From Dehalococcoidia bacterium (lineage in GTDB: Bacteria > Chloroflexota > Dehalococcoidia > Lucifugimonadales > SHYT01), in assembly GCA_009693045.1 (NCBI GenBank), contig SHXZ01000013.1, forward strand, positions 1-63,255: a DNA stretch of 63,255 bases, given 5' to 3'. The notes under the pieces are model-generated. The model ran no database searches. It saw nothing but the letters and a program-made list of their open reading frames with translations, and was not told the DNA's origin. Within the stretch, counting starts at the first letter, position 1, and every line of letters starts with the position of its first letter. The position numbers were made by a program, and so were the translations under genes. Positions 37,838-46,544 of the stretch are shown one piece after another.

Positions 37838-37936
37838 AATAGCCCTCCGCCAAGGCGGAGGGCTATGAAAATACCCTCTTGCTTCGCCTCGGCGGGCATC
37901 CATTAAGGCTTTCGCCACCCGCTGTCTTTGGCCTAG
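37838..37936 (-). ncRNA. L10 leader (autoregulatory mRNA leader)
   Basis: On the minus strand, AAAGACAGCGGGTGGCGAAA, then GCCTTAATG and GCCCGCCGAGGC, match the conserved L10-binding core of bacterial rplJ leaders. It is followed by a 13-bp hairpin (37839-37866) and a T-rich stretch, TTTGTTGT, which would act as an attenuator. L10(L12)4 binding is known to repress rplJ-rplL in this way. Confidence 0.88.
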
Positions 37937-37941
37937 CGCTC

Positions 37942-37947
37942 AGTATA
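37942..37947 (-). promoter_or_regulatory. Internal -10 element for rplJ-rplL
   Basis: Extended -10 TGC-TATACT on the minus strand just upstream of the L10 leader. No good -35 is seen. It would start transcription at the 5' edge of the leader, allowing separate control of rplJL from rplKA. Confidence 0.5.
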
Positions 37948-37970
37948 GCAGGTTATCGGCTCTGGCGCTG

Positions 37971-38717
37971 CTACTCCGTCTTCACGGACGACGCCTGCTC
38001 CACGTCCACCTTCACGCTCGGCCCCATCGTGCTCTTCAGGAACAAGCTCTTGATCAGCGGCCCCTTGACGCCGTCCGGCCTGGCCTTGTTGATGGCGTCC
38101 AGCAGTGTCGCCAGGTTTTCCACCAGCTGCTCGTCCGGAAACGACCGCTTCCCGATCGGCGAGTGGATAATCGACGTCCGGTCCATGCGGAACTCCAGGC
38201 GTCCGCGCTTGGCCTCGTCAATGGAACGCGCGATGTCCTGCGCGGCCACCACGGTGCCCGTCCGCGGGTTGGGCATCAGCCCCTTGCGGCCCAGCACGCG
38301 GCCCAGCCGCCCGATGCGCCCCATGACGTCCGGCGTCGCAATGGCCACGTCAAAGTCCGACCAGCCATCGCGCTCAATCTTCTGGATCGTCTCCTCGTCG
38401 CCTATGTAATCGGCGCCCGCCTGCCGCGCGGCGGCCAGCGCGTCGCCCTGCGCAAAGACCATGACCCGCACTTGCTTACCCAGGCCGTGCGGCAAGGCCA
38501 CCACGCCGCGCACGGGCTGGTTCTGCTTCCTCGGGTCAACCGTCGTCCTAATGTGCGCCTCTACCGTCTCCTCAAACTTCGCCGTCGCCGCTTGCTTCAC
38601 CAGGGCGACCGCCTCCGCGGGCGACCGCAACGTCGTCCGGTCCGTCGTCGGCGCCGCCGCCTTGTACCGCTTGCTGCGCCCCGCCAGCGAGGCCGCCTTC
38701 TGCGCTGTCGTCGTCAT
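37971..38717 (-). CDS. rplA: Ribosomal protein L1
   Basis: 248 residues. Motifs include EAHIRTTVDPRKQNQPVRG, the rRNA-binding GRKGLMPNPRTGTV and HSPIGKRSF. Its ATG follows the rplK stop by one base, so the two are translationally coupled. It is part of the L1 stalk. Confidence 0.97.
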   Translation of the reverse strand: MTTTAQKAASLAGRSKRYKAAAPTTDRTTLRSPAEAVALVKQAATAKFEETVEAHIRTTVDPRKQNQPVRGVVALPHGLGKQVRVMVFAQGDALAAARQAGADYIGDEETIQKIERDGWSDFDVAIATPDVMGRIGRLGRVLGRKGLMPNPRTGTVVAAQDIARSIDEAKRGRLEFRMDRTSIIHSPIGKRSFPDEQLVENLATLLDAINKARPDGVKGPLIKSLFLKSTMGPSVKVDVEQASSVKTE

Positions 38718-38718
38718 A

Positions 38719-39147
38719 CTATCCCTCTACGACCTCAATCCCCATGCTCCGCGCCGTGCCCGCGATGATCTTCGCCGCCGCGTCCAACTCTGTGGCGTTC
38801 AGGTCAGGCAGCTTCGTCTTGGCGATGTCCCGCACCTGAGCGCGCGTCACCTTGCCGATGAACGGCTGCCGCAGGTCGCCGCTGCCTTTTTCAACGCCCG
38901 CGGTCTTTTTCAAAAGCTCCGAGGCGGGCGGCGTCCGCGTAATGAACGTGAACGAACGGTCCTCAAAGATAGTGATCTGCACCGGGATGATCGTGCCCTT
39001 CTGGCTCCCCGTGCGCGAGTTGTAATCTTTCACGAAGCTCATGATGTTCACGCCGTGCTGGCCCAACGCCGGACCCACCGGCGGCGCGGGAGTCGCCTCA
39101 CCGGCCGGAATCTGCAACTTTACGATCGCCTTGACCTTCTTCGCCAT
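38719..39147 (-). CDS. rplK: Ribosomal protein L11
   Basis: 142 residues. The N-terminal [20 protein letters not shown] and C-terminal [11 protein letters not shown] are canonical. It binds the GTPase-associated 23S rRNA region and is the substrate of PrmA (19141-20049). Confidence 0.97.
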   Translation of the reverse strand: MAKKVKAIVKLQIPAGEATPAPPVGPALGQHGVNIMSFVKDYNSRTGSQKGTIIPVQITIFEDRSFTFITRTPPASELLKKTAGVEKGSGDLRQPFIGKVTRAQVRDIAKTKLPDLNATELDAAAKIIAGTARSMGIEVVEG

Positions 39148-39262
39148 GTCCGTACACCCTTCTCGCCAGCTAGGAGCGTCCCGACGCTTCGGGACGACCC
39201 TACCAATCGCCTACAGCAACTCAAGAAACCAGTGGCCGGGGATATCGGCGCTCGCCGCCCTG

Positions 39263-39895
39263 CTAGACCACCCGCTCCACCTGCAGAAAGTCCAACTCCA
39301 CCGGCGTCTCGCGCCCAAAGAACGAGACCAGCACCTTGATCTTTCCCCGGTCCTGCTGAACCTCGTCAACCACCCCGATGAACTCCTTGAAGGGGCCGTC
39401 AACAATCTTGACCGACTGGCCCTTCGTATAGCCCACCTTTGCCCGCGGCTGGCTGGCGGCAACACGCTGCATAATGGACGCCACCTCCTGCTCGGAGAGC
39501 GGCAGCGGACGCGCACGCTGGCCCCCGTGCTCGTCGTCGGCGGACACAAACCCCGTCACGCCGGGCGTGTTCCGCACCACCGACCACGTCTGGTCGTCCA
39601 CGACCATCCGCACCATAAGGTAGCCGGGGAACAGGCGTTCCCGCCTAGTCGTCCGCTTGCCCTCCCGGAACTCAACGACATCTTCCTTCGGCACAATGAC
39701 TTCCAACACCCGGTCGCCCACGTCCATCGTGCCGATGCGCTGCTCCAGGCGCTTCTTGACCTGGTCCTCTTGCCCCGAGTAGCAGTGGACGATGTACCAC
39801 TCGCCCTTCGGCTGCTCCTGCTCGGTCGCAAGCTGCTGGGTCGCGATCTGACCCGATTCGTCCGGGATGTTGTCAGTCGTAGGCCGTGTGGTCAT
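39263..39895 (-). CDS. nusG: Transcription antitermination factor NusG
   Basis: 210 residues. The NGN domain starts GEWYIVHCYSGQEDQVKKRL and contains LFPGYLMVRM. The KOW domain (VKIVDGPFKEFIGVVDEV) ends with VELDFLQVERV. An about 30-residue polar N-terminal extension precedes the NGN domain. It couples RNA polymerase to Rho, ribosomes and antitermination complexes. It lies between secE and rplK, the classical order. Confidence 0.96.
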   Translation of the reverse strand: MTTRPTTDNIPDESGQIATQQLATEQEQPKGEWYIVHCYSGQEDQVKKRLEQRIGTMDVGDRVLEVIVPKEDVVEFREGKRTTRRERLFPGYLMVRMVVDDQTWSVVRNTPGVTGFVSADDEHGGQRARPLPLSEQEVASIMQRVAASQPRAKVGYTKGQSVKIVDGPFKEFIGVVDEVQQDRGKIKVLVSFFGRETPVELDFLQVERVV

Positions 39896-39942
39896 GAAGC
39901 CACCAATTCCTGCCGTTCGTTTAGACGCCCGTTAGACGCCTG

Positions 39943-40191
39943 TCAGACGCCAAGGTAAAGCTTGTTGACGACAAACGTGAGAAACAGGTCAACCAGCCCC
40001 AGAAACACACCGATGATCGCGGAGAGCGCAATGACCACGACCGAGAGCCGGGTGACCTGCTGAAACGTGGGCCATTCAACACGGCGTAGCTCGCCGTACA
40101 CCTCGGCGAAGATCTGCAAGCGGAACGCGCGCTCGTTGAGCGCGCCCCCCGGACCTCGCAGGTTGACCCGCCCCGGCTCTCTGGTGGCCAC
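39943..40191 (-). CDS. secE: Preprotein translocase subunit SecE
   Basis: 82 residues. An amphipathic stretch with EVYGELRRVEWPT (the conserved SecE motif) precedes a single transmembrane helix. It clamps SecY. The rpmG stop ends 4 nt before its start. Confidence 0.93.
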   Translation of the reverse strand: MATREPGRVNLRGPGGALNERAFRLQIFAEVYGELRRVEWPTFQQVTRLSVVVIALSAIIGVFLGLVDLFLTFVVNKLYLGV

Positions 40192-40194
40192 CAG

Positions 40195-40359
40195 CTACCG
40201 GACCTCTCGGTGCGGCTTGTGCGAACGGCAGTGCGGACAGTAGCGCTTCAACTCCAGCCGCTGCGTGTCATTTCGCTTGTTCTTGAACGTGTGATAGTTC
40301 CGCTCCCGGCAGTCGCCGCACTGGAGCGTTATCAGCCCTCGGTCGCCCTTCTTGGCCAT
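40195..40359 (-). CDS. rpmG: Ribosomal protein L33
   Basis: 54 residues, with zinc pairs CGDC and CPHC, and [20 protein letters not shown] typical of the zinc-binding form. The start is ATG 40359 (MAKKGDRG). It lies between tuf and secE. Confidence 0.94.
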   Translation of the reverse strand: MAKKGDRGLITLQCGDCRERNYHTFKNKRNDTQRLELKRYCPHCRSHKPHREVR

Positions 40360-40377
40360 GTCCGTTTCCTCAACACT

Positions 40378-40405
40378 GTAGGGGCGCACAGCTGTGCGCC
40401 CCTAC
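40378..40405. repeat. Perfect family A palindrome
   Basis: A 28-bp perfect palindrome beginning GTAGGGGCGCACAG, located in the 58-nt tuf-rpmG gap. If transcribed it would form a strong hairpin and could attenuate or process the operon mRNA. Confidence 0.8.
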
Positions 40406-40417
40406 GAATCGTCCGTG

Positions 40418-41623
<1,206 letters not shown>

Positions 41624-41645
41624 GACTTCTCTGTCCTCCTGTGTG

Positions 41646-41722
41646 CTGGAGCCCACAGCCGGATTTGAACCGGCGACCTCGTTCTTACCAAGAACGCGCT
41701 CTACCAACTGAGCTATGTGGGC
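41646..41722 (-). tRNA. tRNA-Thr(GGT)
   Basis: Acceptor GCCCACA/TGTGGGC, anticodon stem CGTTC/GAACG with loop TTGGTAA, T-arm GCCGG/CCGGC. CCA is encoded. It lies just upstream of tuf. Confidence 0.93.
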
Positions 41723-41796
41723 GTCCGCTTTTTCCGAGCTCTTAGCGTTCGCACTTGCCGCAGCCCTTCGCCCAGGCGAAGGCCGCGTAAATGACC

Positions 41797-41880
41797 TGGA
41801 GGGGGTAGGATTTGAACCTACGTAGCCCTGAGGGCGCCAGATTTACAGTCTGGTGCGTTTGGCCGCTCCGCCACCCCTCC
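41797..41880 (-). tRNA. tRNA-Tyr(GTA)
   Basis: Class II tRNA with a long variable arm, acceptor GGAGGGG/CCCCTCC, anticodon stem CCAGA/TCTGG with loop CTGTAAA. CCA is not encoded. Confidence 0.93.
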
Positions 41881-41952
41881 GCAGGACTTTCTACTATACC
41901 ACGCCGGGGGACGAGCGCCAACGGGCACAACGCCCTGGAAAGGTTCTGGTTA

Positions 41953-42024
41953 AGCCCAAGGCGGGATTCGAACCCACAACCTGCTGATTACAAATCAGCC
42001 GCGCTACCATTGCGCCACTCGGGC
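41953..42024 (-). tRNA. tRNA-Thr(TGT)
   Basis: Acceptor GCCCGAG/CTTGGGC (one G-T pair), anticodon stem GCTGA/TCAGC with loop TTTGTAA. CCA is not encoded. First gene of the tRNA-tuf-ribosomal operon. Confidence 0.92.
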
Positions 42025-42087
42025 ATCGCCGAGGAGTGGCTTTCGGCGCAAAATCAACACGGGGCGTGTTGCACACCCCGTCACCTA

Positions 42088-42116
42088 ACTCTAACGGAGC
42101 CTACGCAAACCGTCAA
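42088..42116 (-). promoter_or_regulatory. Promoter of the tRNA-tuf-ribosomal operon
   Basis: On the minus strand TTGACG (42116-42111), a 17-bp spacer and TAGAGT (42093-42088), about 60 nt before tRNA-Thr(TGT). Confidence 0.65.
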
Positions 42117-42251
42117 GAGCGGTCGCCACAAGCCCAGGACTGGCTGTAATGAGGCAGCCCACGAATTTCCTCCTCCGCTTCACAAGCCTTTGGCGGCAAC
42201 CGTTGCCAATCGTTCGTCCAAAAACAAGCGACTCAACCTGTCACTCCCTAC

Positions 42252-42608
42252 CTAACCGGCGCCGGTCAGCGCCTCCGCCGCCTCCGATGGCCTGAACCCG
42301 AACAAGACCCGGTCGCCGACGACGATGATTGGCCGCCGGATCAGGCGAGGCTCTTTCAGCATCGAGGCGAGCATCTCGTCCTCGGAGAGCTGCTTTCCGG
42401 CCAGCCCCAGCGCCCTGACCGACGGCGACTTCCACGAGAACGCCTCGGCCACACGACCCTTGAGCAGCGCCCGCAGCTCCGCCGGCGTGAACCGCTGCTG
42501 AAAGAAATCGCGCTCCTGGATCATGACGTCCGCATGCGCGAGGAACTCTCGCGCTTTCTTGCACGTCGTTCACCTGGCGTAGTGGTAGACCCTCACCGTT
42601 GCGGCCAT
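42252..42608 (-). CDS. ArsC/Spx-like selenoprotein candidate (UGA = Sec13)
   Basis: 118 residues if TGA 42572-42570 is read through. ATG 42608 follows AGGAGGT by 6 nt. The frame is MAATVRVYHYAR-U-TTC-KKAREFLAHADV, and continues LKGRVAEAFSWKSPSVRAL to RRPIIVVGDRVLFGFRPSEA, a full ArsC/Spx-type thioredoxin fold. The UGA replaces the first cysteine of the expected CTTC active site. A 7-bp stem-loop 15 nt downstream fits a bacterial SECIS. It lies 19 nt after the HAD gene in an apparent operon. The likely role is thiol/selenol reduction of arsenate or another oxidant, or an Spx-like role; activity is inferred. Alternative: a nonsense-mutated Cys form. Confidence 0.85.
42536..42554 (-). promoter_or_regulatory. 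SECIS-like stem-loop of ArsC/Spx-like gene
   Basis: Perfect 7-bp stem GCGCGAG/CTCGCGC with loop AGTTC (G at loop position 2), starting 15 nt after the UGA. Spacing and loop fit bacterial SECIS rules. Confidence 0.7.
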
Positions 42609-42627
42609 CGCTGGACCTCCTGCACGC

Positions 42628-43326
42628 TCAGTGACCGAAGAGTCCCTCAACCTCTTGCATCGTGTGCACGATGGGGCAGTCCGCCGCGCCGCTGGTGCGG
42701 TAGCGGTCCATGAGCACTGGCTGAATGCCCACCGCTCTCGCGCCCTCCACGTCGGAGGCGATCTGGTCGCCAACGTGGACGGCCTCGCCAGGAGAAACCC
42801 CCGCCCTCGCCAGCGCGGCCCTGAACATCGCTGGGTCGGGCTTCTCCGCCCGCGTCTCGTGTGACGTAACCACAAAGTGGACAACTCCATCCAGCCCAAG
42901 CTCCTGGGCGAGCGCCGCGCCTGGCCGATTAATGTTGGAGATCACCCCGAGCGTCAACTTGCGCTGCTTAAGGCGCGCCATGGCGGGAAGCACATCGTCA
43001 AACAGCGCCAGGTTGTAACGGGCTTGCCGGACCCGCTCCCATATCCTCTCGGCGAGGGCGAGGTCGACCTCCGCTCCGGCACCCTTGAGGATGAGCTGCT
43101 CGTAACGGGCGAAGAACGCCCGCGTCTGCTCTTGAGTGAGCGTGCGGAGCGGCGTGGTGGAGGCGTTCTGCTGCGTCATGTGCGCGTCAGCGAGCGCGTA
43201 GCCGAGGTCAATTCCCGCGGACGCCACGGCAATGCCGAACTCCTTGCACGCCTCGGCTTGCACCTGATCACGTGGCGGCCAGAACCGCGCGAGCGTGTTG
43301 AACAGATCAAAAAAGACCGCTCTCAT
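42628..43326 (-). CDS. HAD-superfamily hydrolase
   Basis: 232 residues from ATG 43326. Motif I is FFDLFNTLA (DxFxT), motif II is GVISNINRP, motif III has EKPDPAMFRAAL and motif IV VHVGDQIASDVEGARAVG. The helical cap (about 15-105) is of the C1 type, as in phosphatases and haloacid dehalogenases. The substrate is unknown. The downstream selenoprotein candidate starts 19 nt after its stop. Confidence 0.85.
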   Translation of the reverse strand: MRAVFFDLFNTLARFWPPRDQVQAEACKEFGIAVASAGIDLGYALADAHMTQQNASTTPLRTLTQEQTRAFFARYEQLILKGAGAEVDLALAERIWERVRQARYNLALFDDVLPAMARLKQRKLTLGVISNINRPGAALAQELGLDGVVHFVVTSHETRAEKPDPAMFRAALARAGVSPGEAVHVGDQIASDVEGARAVGIQPVLMDRYRTSGAADCPIVHTMQEVEGLFGH

Positions 43327-43472
43327 CCCATGCAGCTGGCCACGTGTCACCATGCAACGATTCTAGCAGGCGTCGGCGAGAGAGAGAACGGGACGGAATA
43401 CGATCGGTGCGGCCTGAGCCACGCGTACTAGACTCCTGAGAGACGAGCGACGGGGCTTTTCCGGGAGGGCTA

Positions 43473-44201
43473 TTGGTTTCGTACGGGGTTGCACGGCGGG
43501 CGTACGGGAGTCTCTTGGACTTGGTCTTTCCGCCGCAGTGCGCCGCGTGCGGAGCCGGCGGCGCGTGGCTGTGCGCGGCGTGCTCGGCACGCTTCCGCAG
43601 GCTGGAGCCGCCCTTTTGCGCCAGGTGCACGCAGCCGTTGCTACTCGCGGAAAGCGCAGCGCCTGAAACCTCGGCACCACTCTGCGCGCGGTGCGCCAGA
43701 GCCCCACTCGCCCTGGAGAGCATCAGCGCGCCGTTCCTCATGGAAGGCCCCGTCCGCGAGATGGTCCACCGCCTGAAGTACGACGGGTGGCGCGTCCTCG
43801 CGGGTATCCTTGCGAAGGCGCTTGCCGAGAGTCTGGCGCGCAGCGGGCAACGCCCCGATGTCCTGGCGCCGGTGCCGCTGCACCTTTCCCGCGAGCGGGA
43901 GCGAGGCTACAACCAGGCCTCCCTCCTGGCGCACGAGCTGAGCAACCTGGCCCGCATACCCGTGGCGAGGCGCGCTCTGCTCCGCGTGCGTCCCACACCG
44001 CCACAGGTCGACGCCCCAAACGCCGCGGCGCGGGAGGCCGCCGTCGCGGGTGCGTTTCGGTGCAATGACCCGACGATGCGAGGTCGCAGCGTCATGCTGG
44101 TGGATGACGTGTGCACCACGGGGGCGACGTTGAACGCCTGCGCGGTTCCCCTGCTCGCGGCCGGCGTCGCTGAGGTGCGCGGTTTGGTCGTGGCCAGGTA
44201 G
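43473..44201 (+). CDS. comF: ComF family phosphoribosyltransferase-like protein
   Basis: 242 residues. The N-terminal double zinc finger (CAACGAGGAWLCAAC, CARC, CARC) and the PRT motif VMLVDDVCTTGATL are diagnostic, with APVPLHLSRERERGYNQA between. The start is probably TTG 43473, 5 nt after GGGAGG; no ATG is available nearby. ComF proteins are linked to DNA uptake and handling. It precedes hpf, a common neighbour. Confidence 0.86.
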   Translation: MVSYGVARRAYGSLLDLVFPPQCAACGAGGAWLCAACSARFRRLEPPFCARCTQPLLLAESAAPETSAPLCARCARAPLALESISAPFLMEGPVREMVHRLKYDGWRVLAGILAKALAESLARSGQRPDVLAPVPLHLSRERERGYNQASLLAHELSNLARIPVARRALLRVRPTPPQVDAPNAAAREAAVAGAFRCNDPTMRGRSVMLVDDVCTTGATLNACAVPLLAAGVAEVRGLVVAR

Positions 44202-44379
44202 TCGTAGCGGTTGAGCCCTGCTTCCGGCGCCGATACACTGGAAGCGGGTGCCGGACAACCCAAGACGCTTTGGCAGGCGGTGTTCAGGCCAAGACCCGTT
44301 CAACCAGGTACGCTGTTTGCACACTATGCTTGCAAGCCATCGTTCTGAAATACGCGAAACACAGCAGGCGGTCTTTCCC

Positions 44380-44959
44380 ATGGACGTGGTCTGGCAGGCC
44401 CGCAACCTGAAGCTGAACGACGAGGTCAAGAAGCGGATTGACCGTAAGCTCCAAAGCCTGGGGGAAAAGTTCCAAGCCATCGCGAAGGCCGAAATAGAGG
44501 TGACCAGAGAGCATATCCGCTCGCATATGGACCAGGTGGTCACGCAGGTCACGCTCAACGGCGAAGGGATACTGCTCCGGTCAGAGGAGCGCGGCCCGGA
44601 CGTACTCACCGCCGTGGACTCAGCCATGAAGGCGCTGGACAGCCGCGTGCGGCATATGAAGGGGAAGCTGTACCACAGCGAGGCTGGCCATCGCGCCACG
44701 AGGCGGTCGCAGGCTCTGGAAGACGCTCGTCCTTCCGCTGAACCGCCACCTGAAACGGAATCGGATGACCTGCCAAAAAAACATCGTGCGGGTCAAGAGG
44801 TTTTACATGAAGGCCATGCCGGCCCAAGAGGCCATCCAGCAGATGGAGTTGCTGGGCCACACGTTCTTTTTCTTTGAGGACGGCGCCACCGGCGATCACG
44901 CGGTGGTCTATAAGCGTCGGGACGGCAAATACGCGCTCATTGAACCGGAGGATGAGTAG
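44380..44959 (+). CDS. hpf: Long-form ribosome hibernation factor HPF, frameshifted at an A7 run
   Basis: Frame 1 from ATG 44380 (MDVVWQARNLKLNDEVKKRI) covers the S30AE/YfiA domain to about DLPKK. The conserved C-terminal dimerisation domain (IVRVKRFYMKAMPAQEAIQQ, then LLGHTFFFFED and DGKYALIEPEDE) continues in another frame after the seven-A run at 44775-44781. A one-base change there rebuilds a normal long HPF, so this is a sequencing error, a mutation, or slippage at the run. Long HPF dimerises 70S ribosomes in stationary phase. Confidence 0.85.
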
Positions 44960-45401
44960 GACTTCTGCACCTCTTATACCAGTTCTGAGCAGAGGTGGCG
45001 GTGATCTTTGGGAAACACGCTCCCAATCCCGTTCGTCCTGAGCCTATCAAAGGATGAACGGGGTTGGGAGGACAGGCACGGGCATCACCGCCACTTTCAA
45101 TCAGAGTTGGAGTTACGCGGTTGCGCGTCAGCCCATGCTCACCGCCGCCATTCTGAGAGAGCGAAGCGACCGAGGAACCTCCCCACGTTTCGTTACCCGC
45201 CCAGATACCTGCGGAGATTCTTCGCGGAGTTCACCCTGAGCGAAGCGAATGGGCTCAGAATTGCGAGGATACGGTTGTTCCCTCAGGCCTGATGTCTCCA
45301 AGTGCGTAAGTCCTACAGAACTGGTATGAGAGCGGGCGCTACCAAGTAAGGGCGGTTTGCAAGCCGCCCCTACTTTCGTTTGTCTCCCACGCAACAAAAG
45401 G
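44960..45401. other. Gene-free, repeat-rich region
   Basis: 440 bp packed with dispersed repeats: family C (CCCGTTCGTCCTGAGCC at about 45031), the ATTCTGAGAGAGCGAAGCGA type (about 45150) and a family A palindrome (45346-45372). No coding signal is seen. Confidence 0.6.
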
Positions 45402-46010
45402 TTACGAGCCTTTGCCCTCCTTCAAGAGGCGCTCCGTCACTACGCGCCGGAACAGCTCGTACGGGTAGGCGCCTTCCACGGCGTAGCGCCCATTGAAGAT
45501 GAACGTTGGGACGGCGGTGACGCCCAGTTGGCGCACGGCGTCCAGCTTCTGGTCCACTAGGTCACGATACGCGCGCTCGGTGAGCGCATTGTCCAAGGGC
45601 TCCCTCGGCAGGCCAACCTCATCGGCCACCTGGAGCAACACCTCCCGCGTGCCGATGTTCAGGCCACGGCGCCAGTAGGCGTCAAAGACGGCGCGGTGAA
45701 ACTCGGCCCCCTTGCCCTGCGCCTTCGCGTGCTCCGTGGCCTCAAAGGAGAGGTGCGGATTCGGCGTCACCGTCGGCGTGTTCATCTCAAGCCCCGCCTC
45801 TTGGGCCATTTGCTGCACGCGGTTCGGCCCCAGTGCGCCGCGCTGCTCCCGAGGACGGCCTTCCAGCGGCAGCTCCGGGTGCAGCTCGTACGGTTGCCAT
45901 TCCACTTCCACCTCTGCGCCGAACTCTTGCTGAAGCCTATCGACCCGCTCCAGGCCGATGTAGCAAAAAGGTCAGATGTAGTCTGAGTAAACCGTGAGCT
46001 TGATGGTCAT
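45402..46010 (-). CDS. DsbA/FrnE-like selenoprotein candidate (UGA = Sec13)
   Basis: 202 residues if TGA 45974-45972 is read as Sec. ATG 46010 follows GGAGGT. The frame is MTIKLTVYSDYI-U-PFC-YIGLERVDR, then the DsbA helical domain (NPHLSFEATEHAKAQGKGAE, LLQVADEVGLP) and VTAVPTFIFNGRYAVEGAYP with the cis-Pro loop. Family members have CPFC here, so UGA replaces the nucleophilic cysteine. A 7-bp stem-loop starts 12 nt downstream. FrnE-type proteins are cytoplasmic (no signal peptide, as here) disulfide oxidoreductases linked to oxidative stress; the substrate is unknown. Confidence 0.87.
45939..45959 (-). promoter_or_regulatory. SECIS-like stem-loop of DsbA-like gene
   Basis: Stem ATCGGCC/GGTCGAT (7 bp, one G-U) with loop TGGAGCG (G at loop position 2), starting 12 nt after the UGA. 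Confidence 0.65.
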
Positions 46011-46544
46011 TGCTACCTCCGTGTTCTGCTCTGCACTACAGCCGGGCTTAAGCGGCCCGCATTGCTGCGATGATGCGCTGTCCTGCCGAACACGTCAACA
46101 CTCAGTCAACGGGCGGCATTGGAGCGGAATCGTCATGTGGCCGCGCTGCAAGACAACGCCGGCCACGACCAGGCTGCGTGAGCTCGGATGTAGGCGGCGC
46201 AGGCGGCCAGATAACCAACATCCTTGTTGCGCTGAGACAGGACCGGGACGTAGCGGCGACAGGCCAATCCATCGGTTCCAACTCATTGCTGAGAATCCCT
46301 CATGCCAATAGCGCCTAGCACCCTAAACGATGAATATGGAAGAATAGGCTGTGGCTTCCCGGCTGCGTGTGACCTCTCCCCTGCCCCTCCCCTCAAGGGG
46401 AGGGCAGAATGTTGTCCCTCTTCCCTGCATGGAAGAGGGACAGGGCGTTAGGTTCGCGAAGCGCCGATGAGCGGTTTACCGTGCCAGTACAGCGAGTCGT
46501 GAATGAAATCCGATTGAGTTGGAACCGATGCTGGCCAGTCGCAC
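46011..46544. other. Gene-free region flanked by long inverted repeat
   Basis: 530 bp between two selenoprotein candidates. It includes a 16-bp perfect inverted repeat (CATCGGTTCCAACTCA at 46270-46285 and its complement at 46515-46530) around family B palindromes at about 46376-46458. No gene is seen. Confidence 0.5.

Noticed and set aside
44775-44781. Programmed -1 frameshift in hpf
   Set aside because: The needed shift is +1 (or -2), and no stimulatory structure is apparent.
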